Positions 1-7,314 of a stretch of DNA of 64,000 bases are shown here, one piece after another. The DNA is from an uncultured Coriobacteriaceae bacterium. GTDB taxonomy: Bacteria > Actinomycetota > Coriobacteriia > Coriobacteriales > Atopobiaceae. The DNA lies in assembly GCA_902786015.1 (NCBI GenBank), contig CADAAU010000003.1:1-64000 (forward strand). The letters are read 5' to 3'. Numbering within the stretch: the stretch's first letter is position 1; each line of letters starts with the position of its first letter. The notes beneath the pieces are model-generated. The model was not told the origin of the DNA. It was given only the letters and a program-made list of their open reading frames with translations, and searched no databases. The position numbers and the translations under genes are program-made.

Positions 1-39
1 CGTTTTCGGGAGGTCTGCCTCCATGCCTCGCGGCATCAA

Positions 40-74
40 GAATCGGGCGGACTCGTGGGAAGTCCGCCCGATTC
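40..74. repeat. Inverted repeat, probable end of an upstream transcription unit
   Basis: A 14-bp perfect inverted repeat (GAATCGGGCGGACT and its complement) around a 7-nt loop. Two smaller hairpins lie before it, at about 8-22 and 24-37. There is no run of T after it on the plus strand, so it is a weak terminator candidate. No gene is seen in 1-160. Confidence 0.5.
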
Positions 75-98
75 GTACGGCACCTTATGTTACAGCCC

Positions 99-115
99 CT
101 ATCCCCATCGTCTGA
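99..115. repeat. Half-copy of palindrome family A
   Basis: The stretch TATCCCCATCGTCTGA matches only the right arm of the GCGATGGGGATnCTC palindromes seen whole at 30238, 43894, 61301 and 63811. The left arm is missing here. Confidence 0.4.
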
Positions 116-170
116 AACTGGATTTTCGCTGAGGGATCCGTCACCAATACAATATTCTGCTACAGTAACA

Positions 171-250
171 GGGCGTCGTGACTGACGGACTTACGTGGAA
201 CACCACGGTGGAGCGACGCAACAACTGAGCCGACCGTCTGGGCAAGCCGC
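171..250 (+). promoter_or_regulatory. ZTP (pfl) riboswitch
   Basis: The leader carries the conserved blocks of the ZTP/ZMP-sensing pfl RNA in order: GTCGTGACTGACGGA, the hairpin GTGGAACACCAC, GGTGGAGCGACG, and then CCGACCGTCTGGGCA. This class senses the AICAR phosphates ZMP and ZTP, which build up when 10-formyl-THF is short, and it commonly controls purine and folate genes. The next genes are the two enzymes that consume AICAR and FAICAR, so the position fits. The last conserved block runs straight into a terminator stem, which suggests ligand binding prevents termination. Confidence 0.93.
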
Positions 251-275
251 AACCATAGGGGGCGGCTTGTTTTTG
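244..275 (+). terminator. Expression-platform terminator of the ZTP riboswitch
   Basis: Stem AAGCCGC / GCGGCTT followed by GTTTTTG. The left arm begins at the last conserved bases of the riboswitch, so aptamer folding and terminator folding should compete. The ribosome site GAGAGAGGAAG lies after the terminator, just before the start codon at 292. Confidence 0.85.
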
Positions 276-291
276 TTGAGAGAGGAAGCGT

Positions 292-942
292 ATGCAGGAC
301 CTTATTGAGCTGCTTAAGGCAAATCCCTACCCAGGACGCGGTATTGTGGTGGGCAACGGTACCGTGTATTACTGGATTATGGGCCGCAGCGCGAACAGCC
401 GTAACCGCGTCTTTGTAAAGACCGACGATGGCATCCGCACCGAAGCATACAAGCCCGAGTTGGTGGAAGATCCCAGCCTTATAATCTATCATCCCGTCTG
501 CACGATGGGAGAAGACCTCGTCGTCACCAACGGCGACCAAACTGACACCATCGTCGAGGCTGGCGACTTCGTTCGTGGCTGCATGACCCGCAAATTCGAG
601 CCCGATGCACCAAACTTCACCCCGCGTATTTCTTCCATCCTACATAGTGACGGATCCTTTGAGCTATCGATTCTAAAGAGCCAAGATGTTGCGGCTGCCG
701 ACGGCGGACGTTGTCTGCGTGAGTTCTTTTGCTACGAAGGTGCCAAAGAAGGTGTCGGCTACTTCCTGAGCACCTACGACGGAGACGGCAACCCCCTGCC
801 GACCTTCACGGGAGAGCCCCTCGAAGTTAAGCTCCCCACCCCCACAGAGGTATGGGACGCACTTAACGAAGACAACAAAATCAGCCTCTACTGCAACGTA
901 AAAGGCACCGTTACCATCTTCAACAAACACCTAGGCGATTAG
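292..942 (+). CDS. purO: IMP cyclohydrolase, PurO type
   Basis: A 216-residue protein recognised as the archaeal-type IMP cyclohydrolase family. It closes the ring of FAICAR to IMP, the last step of purine synthesis. The conserved opening (NPYPGRGIVVG near residues 11-21) and the NSRNR stretch are visible, and the length matches a stand-alone PurO rather than the N-terminal domain of bifunctional PurH. It is the first gene behind the ZTP riboswitch. The start has a ribosome site GAGAGAGGAAG. The AICAR transformylase that supplies its substrate follows at 1124, so the two activities usually fused in PurH are separate polypeptides here. Confidence 0.88.
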   Translation: MQDLIELLKANPYPGRGIVVGNGTVYYWIMGRSANSRNRVFVKTDDGIRTEAYKPELVEDPSLIIYHPVCTMGEDLVVTNGDQTDTIVEAGDFVRGCMTRKFEPDAPNFTPRISSILHSDGSFELSILKSQDVAAADGGRCLREFFCYEGAKEGVGYFLSTYDGDGNPLPTFTGEPLEVKLPTPTEVWDALNEDNKISLYCNVKGTVTIFNKHLGD

Positions 943-951
943 CCTTATATA

Positions 952-972
952 GTGCGCCGCCCTGCGGCGCAC
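952..972 (+). terminator. Hairpin after purO
   Basis: Nine-bp stem GTGCGCCGC / GCGGCGCAC with a 3-nt loop, 10 bases after the purO stop, followed by ATATTTCCC. It is strong as a stem but has only a short T stretch, so it may attenuate or protect the 3' end rather than stop transcription fully. Confidence 0.5.
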
Positions 973-1036
973 ATATTTCCCCCACGCCAGCGAGTAATAG
1001 ATTCCTGGTTGGCCCAAGTAGGTATTTAGAAGGGGT

Positions 1037-1099
1037 CGGATGTTATCGTTTCGCGCGAGTTCTGCGAAGCAGTTGTTTGAGCCCGAAATGATAACGTCC
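1037..1099 (+). promoter_or_regulatory. Inverted repeat in the leader of the AICAR transformylase gene
   Basis: GGATGTTATCGTTTCG and CGAAATGATAACGTCC form a long, nearly perfect stem that ends 12 bases before the ribosome site of the gene at 1124. There is no poly-T, so it is not a normal terminator. It could be an operator-like palindrome or an RNA leader structure. It does not match the ZTP riboswitch. Confidence 0.45.
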
Positions 1100-1123
1100 C
1101 GCCCCCCAGCAAAGGAGGACGAC

Positions 1124-2305
1124 ATGAACGAACTAGAGCTCAAGTACGGTATGAACCCCAACCAGAAGCCTTCGCGCATCTTCATGAAGGACGGTTCCGA
1201 CCTTCCCATAAAGGTGCTGCAGGGCAAACCTGGTTTCATCAACTTCTTGGATGCGCTCAACTCTTGGCAGCTTGTTCGCGAGCTTGCCGAGGCAACGGGG
1301 CTCCCAGCGGCGGCAAGCTTCAAGCACGTCTCGCCAGCAGGCGCAGCCGTAGGTACGCCGTTGAGTGACGTCGACCGACAAATCTATTTCGTGGAGAACG
1401 ACCTGCCCGATCCCTCTCCTATCGCCTGCGCTTACATTCGTGCACGTGGCGCAGACCGCATGAGCAGCTACGGCGACTGGGCCGCTCTTAGCGAAACATG
1501 CGACGCCGACACGGCGCGCTACCTCAGACCCGAAGTCTCTGACGGCATCATCGCCCCTGGGTACACTGACGAGGCGCTGGAGATTCTCGCTCTAAAGAAG
1601 GGCGGTAACTACAACGTCGTGCAAATCGATCCCAACTATACGCCCGCTGCACTCGAGACCAAGGATGTCTTTGGCATTACCTTTGAACAAGGACACAACA
1701 ACTTCCGCATCGATCGCGAGCTCGTAAGCAACTTCGTCACCCAAAACAAGGACGTTCCCGAATCTGCCATTCGCGACATGATCATCTCGCTCATCACGCT
1801 CAAGTACACGCAGTCAAACTCCGTATGCTACGTCAAGGATGGTCAGGCAATCGGCGTAGGCGCTGGCCAACAGAGCCGCATTCATTGCACGCGCTTGGCC
1901 GGCAACAAGGCCGACACGTGGTACCTCCGCCAGCACCCCAAAGTGCTCGGCCTTCACTTCGTGAGCGGAATCCGTCGTCCAAACCGCGACAATGCCATCG
2001 ACGTCTACATCAGCGACGAGCATGACGACGTGCTGCGCGAAGGCGAATGGCAAAAGTGGTTCTCTCGGCGCCCCGAGGTGCTCACACGTGAGGAGAAGGC
2101 CAATTGGATTGCCACGCAAACAGGGGTAACCTGCGGTTCCGATGCGTTCTTCCCGTTTGGCGACAACGTCGAGCGATGCCACAAGTCCGGTGTACGCTAC
2201 ATCGTGGAACCTGGAGGTTCAATTCGCGACGACAACGTCATCGAGACCGCTGACCGTTACGACATCGCCATGTCCTTCACCGGCATGCGTCTCTTCCATC
2301 ACTAA
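1124..2305 (+). CDS. purH: AICAR formyltransferase, stand-alone
   Basis: A 393-residue protein that matches only the transformylase half of PurH. It moves the formyl group of 10-formyl-THF to AICAR to give FAICAR. The catalytic Lys-His pair lies in SFKHVSPAG (near residues 65-73), and the later conserved blocks (KYTQSNSVCYVKDGQ, GAGQQSR, SDAFFPFGDNV) are intact. The MGS-like cyclohydrolase domain that normally begins PurH is absent, consistent with purO being next door. The start at 1124 is fixed by the ribosome site AAAGGAGG at 1111. An upstream in-frame ATG at 1040 lies in the leader inverted repeat and has no ribosome site. Confidence 0.92.
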   Translation: MNELELKYGMNPNQKPSRIFMKDGSDLPIKVLQGKPGFINFLDALNSWQLVRELAEATGLPAAASFKHVSPAGAAVGTPLSDVDRQIYFVENDLPDPSPIACAYIRARGADRMSSYGDWAALSETCDADTARYLRPEVSDGIIAPGYTDEALEILALKKGGNYNVVQIDPNYTPAALETKDVFGITFEQGHNNFRIDRELVSNFVTQNKDVPESAIRDMIISLITLKYTQSNSVCYVKDGQAIGVGAGQQSRIHCTRLAGNKADTWYLRQHPKVLGLHFVSGIRRPNRDNAIDVYISDEHDDVLREGEWQKWFSRRPEVLTREEKANWIATQTGVTCGSDAFFPFGDNVERCHKSGVRYIVEPGGSIRDDNVIETADRYDIAMSFTGMRLFHH

Positions 2306-2340
2306 AATCCCTGCGGAGATACTTATCAATCGGATGAGCT

Positions 2341-2379
2341 GGGCCCGGATGCGCGAATCGCACATCCGGGCCCGTTTTT
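2341..2379 (+). terminator. Intrinsic terminator of purO-purH
   Basis: Eleven-bp stem GGGCCCGGATG / CATCCGGGCCC followed by GTTTTT, 35 bases after the stop of the transformylase gene. Confidence 0.85.
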
Positions 2380-2400
2380 CGCGCGTTGTGTTAACCAGAG

Positions 2401-2820
2401 CTATACGAGACGGCCTCGACAGTGGTCAATCATGTGCTGAATCATTTGTGCGGTCCAGCCCATGTAGTCACGTTTGCGAGAGACGAGCTCACCGTCTATC
2501 AGCTCGTCGAACTGAACCTTGATCTTTGCGTAGCGTGTCACCTTCGTGGTGCCCTCGTGCGTGAGGCAGCTCTCCACCGTCTTTGAGGCGCGCAGGCCGA
2601 GCAGGATCTTTGCGTTGTACATGACATGCGCATCGCCATTGTCATCCTTAAAGGCAAAGACGGACTTGGTGACGCCAATCTGGTTTGCGGCAAGGCATCC
2701 CCCGTCGTCTATGGACGCCAGCGTGTCCAAAAGGTCCTGTGCCAGCGTGGCATCCTCGGCCGTCGCTGGATCGCATCGCTGCGAGAGAAGCTCTTCGTCG
2801 GTTACGAGTTCCTTTATCAT
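2401..2820 (-). CDS. Peptide deformylase-like protein, altered active site
   Basis: A 139-residue protein with the fold signature of peptide deformylase, which removes the formyl group from new proteins. All three family motifs can be placed. Motif 1 is GGCLAANQ (usually GxGLAAxQ). Motif 2 is ESCLT (usually EGCLS), keeping the metal-ligand Cys. Motif 3 is QHMIDH (usually QHExDH): both metal-ligand His remain but the catalytic Glu is Met. It is shorter than the usual 150-190 residues. It is the last gene of the minus-strand purE-to-purN cluster. Either it is a degenerate paralogue or it has another role; ordinary deformylase activity is doubtful. Confidence 0.75.
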   Translation of the reverse strand: MIKELVTDEELLSQRCDPATAEDATLAQDLLDTLASIDDGGCLAANQIGVTKSVFAFKDDNGDAHVMYNAKILLGLRASKTVESCLTHEGTTKVTRYAKIKVQFDELIDGELVSRKRDYMGWTAQMIQHMIDHCRGRLV

Positions 2821-2866
2821 TTGTTGTCCTTTCTAGGAACGCACCACAATGATGCGATCCAAACGA

Positions 2867-3496
2867 TTACTCAGAGATGCTCACGGTCCCATCGTCACGC
2901 ACGTTTACACGACCCTCAGCTATGAGCTGGATCGTGTTTGGGTAGAGCGTATGCTCTATAGCGTGGATGTGTTTCTCAAGCTCGTCAACGGTCCAGCCTT
3001 CCTGCACCACAAGCGCTTTTTGAGCGATAATCGGCCCACAGTCGTACTTGTCGTCAGCAAAATGCACCGTAACGCCCGTCACCTTGACACCATAGTCATA
3101 GGCGTCTTGGATCGCGTGCGCCCCCTTAAAGCTTGGCAAAAGCGCCGGATGCAAATTGACTACCTTATTGGGATACAGCATGAGTATGGGCGCATGAACC
3201 ATGCGCATGTACCCGGCCATTATTACGTATTCCACGTCGTGCTTCTTTAGCTCAGCCGCGATTACCTCGTCGGCCATGATGGGGTCGGCATAGATCTCTT
3301 TGGAAAGCGTGAGGGTTTGCAGACCGTGCCTTTCGGCACGTTTGAGCCCATAGGCATCTGGTCGCGACGAGACGACAAGCTCGATGCTCGCGTCGAGCGT
3401 GCCGTCCTCAATGCGATCGATAATTGCCTGCAGGTTCGTTCCTGACCCCGAGAGCAGCACACCAATCTTGAGCGGACTGCTCGTGCTGCCGCTCAT
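2867..3496 (-). CDS. purN: Phosphoribosylglycinamide formyltransferase
   Basis: A 209-residue enzyme that formylates GAR with 10-formyl-THF in step three of purine synthesis. Visible motifs are the GSGTNLQA nucleotide loop near the N-terminus, the catalytic Asn/His block NLHPALLPSFKG, and HFADDKYDCGPIIAQ carrying the catalytic Asp. The start at 3496 is chosen because its ATG overlaps the TGA of purM by one base (ATGA), a typical translational coupling. A longer reading frame to 3616 only adds out-of-frame purM sequence. Confidence 0.95.
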   Translation of the reverse strand: MSGSTSSPLKIGVLLSGSGTNLQAIIDRIEDGTLDASIELVVSSRPDAYGLKRAERHGLQTLTLSKEIYADPIMADEVIAAELKKHDVEYVIMAGYMRMVHAPILMLYPNKVVNLHPALLPSFKGAHAIQDAYDYGVKVTGVTVHFADDKYDCGPIIAQKALVVQEGWTVDELEKHIHAIEHTLYPNTIQLIAEGRVNVRDDGTVSISE

Positions 3497-4566
3497 CGGT
3501 AAACCACCTTGCCCTCTTTGCCACACTCGCCCGCTACGATCGTTCCCATGTCGAACGTGGTGAGTCCCTCGGCCGCCAAGGCCGAACGCACAGCATCTGC
3601 GTCGTCTGGAGCGCATATCACACTCATGCCCACGCCCATGTTGAAGGTGCGGAACGCCTCGTCAGGCGTGAGACCAGCTGCACGGACCACATAGGAGATG
3701 ACAGGCGGCACATCCCAAGCGATCGACCCGTCAGCGCCACGAGGCACCTCCACATCCAGACCCTTGGGCAGCGCGCGGTTGAGGTTCTCGGTAATGCCAC
3801 CACCCGTAATGTGCGCCATGGCATGTATGGGCGCGCCTGCACGAAGCGCGCGAACAAGTGCACCGGCATAGATGGCGGTAGGACGCAGTACGGCATCGCC
3901 CAACGATTCACCACCCAACTCATCGAGTGGTTGGCGCAGCTCATCTGCCGTCCGTCCCTCGATGCAGACCTTACGCACCAAAGAATACCCGTTTGAGTGA
4001 AGGCCAGAGCTGGGAATTCCCAACACCACATCGCCCTCGCGAACGAGCTCGGGACCTATCATGCGAGCGCGGTCGACTACACCGACTACAAACCCAGCCA
4101 GATCGTAGTCGTCAGGGTTCATCACACCGGGATGCTCGGCCATCTCGCCACCCACCAGCGCACAGCCCGACGCTTTGCAGCCTCGTGCAATGCCGTCGAC
4201 GATGGATGCGACGGCCTCGGCGCGAAGCTTGCCCACGGCAACGTAGTCCAAGAAAAACAGCGGCTCGGCGCCCACGACAACGACGTCATCGACGCACATG
4301 GCCACAAGGTCCTCCCCCACCGTATCGTGCTTGTTGAGCAACTGGGCAATGGCAAGCTTCGTGCCGACTCCGTCGGTACCGCTCACCAAAACGGGATCGT
4401 CCATGTCCTTGAGCGCCGCTGCCGAAAAGCAACCGCCAAATCCTCCGAGCCCGCCAAGAACCTCGGGGCGCATGGTGGTTGCGACCGAAGCCTTTATCGC
4501 TTCGACCGCGCGGGCGCCCTCATCTACATCCACCCCAGCATCGGCATATGTTACATGCTCTGCCAT
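3493..4566 (-). CDS. purM: Phosphoribosylformylglycinamidine cyclo-ligase (AIR synthase)
   Basis: A 357-residue ATP-dependent AIR synthase. It shows the family blocks SGTDGVGTKL (near 75-90), ALVGGEMAEHPG (canonical GGETAEMPG, so slightly diverged) and HITGGGITENL. It sits between the sortase gene and purN, with a 4-base overlap with purN. An AAGGAG ribosome site precedes the ATG at 4566. Together with purE and purN it makes up a partial de novo purine operon; purA and purD are elsewhere in this window. Confidence 0.95.
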   Translation of the reverse strand: MAEHVTYADAGVDVDEGARAVEAIKASVATTMRPEVLGGLGGFGGCFSAAALKDMDDPVLVSGTDGVGTKLAIAQLLNKHDTVGEDLVAMCVDDVVVVGAEPLFFLDYVAVGKLRAEAVASIVDGIARGCKASGCALVGGEMAEHPGVMNPDDYDLAGFVVGVVDRARMIGPELVREGDVVLGIPSSGLHSNGYSLVRKVCIEGRTADELRQPLDELGGESLGDAVLRPTAIYAGALVRALRAGAPIHAMAHITGGGITENLNRALPKGLDVEVPRGADGSIAWDVPPVISYVVRAAGLTPDEAFRTFNMGVGMSVICAPDDADAVRSALAAEGLTTFDMGTIVAGECGKEGKVVYR

Positions 4567-4602
4567 GCTCTTCTCCTTCTTTGCTCGTCTCGGACAGCCT
4601 GT

Positions 4603-5640
4603 CTAGCCTTCCTCGACAACCTCTTCTTCGACGACGACTTCTTCCTGCACTTCGCCCTCGCCCTCTTGTGCGGCGCGGGCTTCCTCTGCCTTGCGCTTCG
4701 CCTCTTCTTCGGCGCGCCTTTCTTCCTCTTCGACGCGTTTGGCCGCTTCCGCGTCGTACTGCGGCAATCCGGGAACTTCGCTACGCGGTACGCACACCAA
4801 AAGCGTGCGGCCATAACCGTCGTAGTAGTTGCATGTCGAGAGCGTGAACACATGGCGTACCTGGGCAATGATCTGCTCGGCATCCGACCTCTTGGTCTGA
4901 GCTTTGTCGTAGTAACCCATCAGATACCGATGGAAAGCCTCGAGGTTGTCGAACTTGAACTCCCTGACGTCGGTGTCTTCCTCGCTGGTGTAATAAAGGA
5001 ACAGTGGTACGAGATCGTAGTTGTTCTGCTCGGTGCAATACCATATAAGCTTGATGCCGTCGAACATCTCTTGCTTGTCCATGTCGGCAATCACCTTGAA
5101 CTGCGAACCGTTGCGCATGTGATGTCCATACACGATGGTCTGCGCGTCAACCATGCCAGGAGCTGTGTTCTCATAATCCATGAACACCGAGCCGCCGATG
5201 CTGGAGCTCTTGTCAGGCGCGGTATTCAAATAGTAGCTGTTGTCGCCCGTCTGGAACACGGGGTAGTTGATAACCGTACTCGGAACCTCGAGCCAACCGA
5301 CAATATCGGAATTCATTTCCTTGAGTGCCGCCCAGTCAACGGAGGGAGGCTGCTCGCTGTCGTCTGTAAGCTTGGCGTACTCGGCGATGCGATCGTTTGT
5401 CTCGTCAATCTTGTGGTAGTTCCACATGTTGTGCAGATAAATTCCGCCAGCAACCAGCAACAGAACCACGCCCACCGCAATGAGGATATTGGACAACATG
5501 TTCTTGCTCGGCTTCTTGCCCCCGCCACTCCGCTCGGGCTGCTTCGAATGAGTGGCAGCAACGTTTTGGCTGCTCGATACACGTCCTAGGGGCTCTCGAT
5601 TCGACGCTCGGTCTTCGGCTTGCTTCATGTGTTTTGACAC
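4603..5640 (-). CDS. srtB: Class B sortase
   Basis: A 345-residue membrane-anchored transpeptidase that should cleave a sorting signal and join proteins to cell wall or pilin partners. There is a cytoplasmic N-tail of about 48 residues, one membrane helix at about 49-67, and the class B core with His173 (YGHHM), Cys270 (TLSTCNYY) and Arg278 (GRTLL). The C-terminus is an unusual 50-residue Glu-rich, charged tail. The GTG start has an AGGAGG site directly upstream. It lies inside the purine cluster, between purE and purM. The nearest candidate substrate is the TPHTG surface protein starting at 8103. Confidence 0.9.
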   Translation of the reverse strand: MSKHMKQAEDRASNREPLGRVSSSQNVAATHSKQPERSGGGKKPSKNMLSNILIAVGVVLLLVAGGIYLHNMWNYHKIDETNDRIAEYAKLTDDSEQPPSVDWAALKEMNSDIVGWLEVPSTVINYPVFQTGDNSYYLNTAPDKSSSIGGSVFMDYENTAPGMVDAQTIVYGHHMRNGSQFKVIADMDKQEMFDGIKLIWYCTEQNNYDLVPLFLYYTSEEDTDVREFKFDNLEAFHRYLMGYYDKAQTKRSDAEQIIAQVRHVFTLSTCNYYDGYGRTLLVCVPRSEVPGLPQYDAEAAKRVEEEERRAEEEAKRKAEEARAAQEGEGEVQEEVVVEEEVVEEG

Positions 5641-5686
5641 GGCTCCTCCTCAATATCGGATTCATGCGCTTGCGCCACGACCAGCA

Positions 5687-6160
5687 TTATCCTTGGGCCA
5701 TCTTTGCCTTAAAGTCCGCTATAGTTGCACGGTGCTCGTCCGCACCAGCCCCCAAGATCTGCGTGGCAAATATCGCCGCGTTCTTTGCCCCGTTGATGGC
5801 CACGCACGCCACAGGTACGCCGGACGGCATCTGTACCATGGATAGTAGCGAGTCCAGTCCTCCTAAGTCACTCGTCTTTATGGGGACGCCCACCACGGGC
5901 AGCGGAGTGTAGGCAGCGACCACGCCTCCCAAGTGCGCGGCCTTTCCCGCAGCGGCGATTATGACGCGCATGCCACGGTCGGCAGCCGTCGACGCCCACT
6001 CGTGAACCTTCGCCGGATTGCGATGCGCCGATGCGATGACCAGCTCGTACGGGACACCAAACTCCTCAAGCTGATCGACACAAGCCTGCATCACTGGCAT
6101 GTCGGACTGTGACCCCATGATGATTCCCACCAAAGGGCAGGTCTGTTCATTCTGGCTCAT
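5687..6160 (-). CDS. purE: N5-carboxyaminoimidazole ribonucleotide mutase
   Basis: A 157-residue class I PurE that converts N5-CAIR to CAIR. The GSQSDMPVM phosphate-binding loop near residue 15, the SAHRNP block and the C-terminal [15 protein letters not shown] block are present. The ATG at 6160 follows a GAGGGGAGC ribosome site; the longer frame to 6424 runs back through the tRNA-Gly gene and is not real. It is first in the purE-sortase-purM-purN-deformylase-like cluster. No purK is seen in the window. Confidence 0.95.
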   Translation of the reverse strand: MSQNEQTCPLVGIIMGSQSDMPVMQACVDQLEEFGVPYELVIASAHRNPAKVHEWASTAADRGMRVIIAAAGKAAHLGGVVAAYTPLPVVGVPIKTSDLGGLDSLLSMVQMPSGVPVACVAINGAKNAAIFATQILGAGADEHRATIADFKAKMAQG

Positions 6161-6194
6161 AACGCTCCCCTCACAAATAACAAAACACCGTCCC

Positions 6195-6200
6195 AGTATA
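6195..6200 (-). promoter_or_regulatory. Probable -10 box for the purE cluster
   Basis: TATACT on the minus strand, 35 bases before the purE start, between the tRNA-Gly terminator and purE. No convincing -35 box could be placed. Confidence 0.35.
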
Positions 6201-6267
6201 GGGCATTTAATAGCCGTAGACCTGCGGGCAATGCGCATCCCACACCAAGGCCCACCAAACATGTCTA

Positions 6268-6297
6268 CAAAAAAAACGACCTCCGCTGTTGGAGGCC
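6268..6297 (-). terminator. Terminator of tRNA-Gly
   Basis: Read on the minus strand: stem GCCTCC / GGAGGT followed by a run of T. It lies just after the tRNA and before the purE promoter region. Confidence 0.75.
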
Positions 6298-6311
6298 GCT
6301 CTGTTTCGCTC

Positions 6312-6386
6312 TGGAGCGGGTGACGGGATTCGAACCCGCGGATACCAGCTTGGGAAGCTGGGGCCTTACCACTTGGCGACACCCGC
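6312..6386 (-). tRNA. tRNA-Gly (anticodon CCC)
   Basis: A complete cloverleaf on the minus strand. The acceptor arm is GCGGGTG / CACCCGC, the anticodon stem-loop is CCAGC-TTCCCAA-GCTGG giving anticodon CCC, the T-arm contains GGTTCGAATCC, and the CCA is encoded. Confidence 0.95.
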
Positions 6387-6446
6387 ATGAACAGATAGTT
6401 TAGCACAGTCGACTCAAAATGCAAAGGAGTTAATGGTCACTCCTGG

Positions 6447-6474
6447 AGGCAGGCGATGGGGATACTCCACCTTG
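6447..6474. repeat. Left half of palindrome family A, broken by the hsdS fragment
   Basis: GGCAGGCGATGGGGATACTCCACCTTG matches the left arm of the whole palindrome at 30238, including the flanking CTGGAGGC. The complementary right arm is missing and the hsdS fragment begins at once, so the palindrome seems cut at this junction. Confidence 0.5.
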
Positions 6475-6475
6475 T

Positions 6476-6718
6476 CTGAACGCAGAATCCGCTGTCCCAA
6501 GCATGACAACCAAGATTCTCTCATCAATACCGGTGGCTTTGCCGTCTGAAGCGCTTCTTGCTGAGATGAAAGCGTGGTCAGACCCACTGTTCGAGCAGAT
6601 AAGACTCAATGAACGGGAGAACGAAAGGCTTGAAGCTCTTCGGGATACGCTGCTACCAAAGCTTATGTCTGGCGAGATTGATGTATCGCCAATCTCAACG
6701 GAAAAGCTCGTCGTGTGA
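6476..6718 (+). pseudogene. hsdS: C-terminal fragment of a type I restriction specificity subunit
   Basis: About 80 codons that match only the end of HsdS: the AESAVPSMT block that follows a target-recognition domain, then the conserved coiled helix ending LRDTLLPKLMSGEIDVS. There is no start or recognition domain; the frame simply begins after the family A half-palindrome. It lies opposite in orientation to the N-terminal hsdS fragment at 6935-7314, as if part of the locus had inverted before decay. Its 3' end overlaps the 3' end of the toxin remnant. Confidence 0.8.
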
Positions 6719-6964
6719 CCCCGTGCGCTGGAAATAAGCGATTTTGTTCTCAGTACGCCAAATAACGAGCCAATCCCCCGCATTCGCGACATGGCACTCA
6801 TTGCTACCTGCCCATCTCCCAGAAAGACGATGCATCATGCTGTGCCTGCGTTTCAAGACTTCCATGGACTCGGTATCGTTGGCCAAGATGAGGTCGATTA
6901 CCGTTTCAAGCTCGGCAAGGTTCCATTTGCGTTGTTCAGGAGATACCGACGCTGCGTTGGAGCA
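6695..6964 (-). pseudogene. YafQ-like toxin remnant (RelE/ParE fold), N-terminus lost
   Basis: The frame reads a helix block (RKWNLAELETVIDLIL), then HRLSGRW, ECHV, DWLVIW and the closing RTGSHDELF, the typical second half of YafQ-family mRNA-cleaving toxins. The first beta-strand is absent and the upstream sequence is hsdS in another frame, joined near CGCAAATGGAACC. No antitoxin gene was found. It is probably dead, although an internal ATG at 6886 leaves a 63-residue frame. Confidence 0.7.
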
Positions 6965-7314
6965 TTAAGATAATAGTTCATGAACAGTGGATCAGCGATA
7001 CTCCTATTCGGCCTAATTAGTACAGTTCTCTGCCCAAGGCAAACATTTTGACCATCAAGTATGATGCCTGCGTTACCAGCTGGTGCTTCTCATGCAAGAA
7101 TAATGTCTCCTGGTTCTGGAGTTGCCCGATAGTTGCGTCTCTCGTACGTCTCTTTTGATACACGATGAACTCCCCGCAAGTCGAGGTATCCGGGACCTAT
7201 GTTTGGCGTTCTGATGAGCGGGTATCCCGTACCCTCGTCTCTGGCAGTTGAGTGAGGGCAGTCAACAATGAATTCGTAAATATCATTTAGCTGAGCCTTA
7301 GTTCTACATCCCAT
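6935..7314 (-). pseudogene. hsdS: N-terminal half of a type I restriction specificity subunit, with nonsense codon
   Basis: The frame starts with an ATG overlapping the end of the hsdM remnant and encodes a first target-recognition domain (RTPNIGPGYLDL, EPGDIILA). At 7090-7092 an expected Arg codon is TGA; the same frame then continues EAPAGNAG, CLGQRTVLIRPN and NYYLNAPTQRRYLL until it runs into the toxin remnant near 6940. One point nonsense mutation plus a deletion junction shows it is not functional. Confidence 0.8.

Noticed and set aside
3997..5589. 530-codon plus-strand frame
   Set aside because: It is the antisense of purM and the sortase gene, both with complete catalytic motifs; the translation has no recognisable domain.
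6312..6386. tRNA-Gly as attachment site for the restriction remnants
   Set aside because: The remnants lie on the 5' side of the tRNA, no integrase is present and no repeat of the tRNA 3' end was found on the far side.
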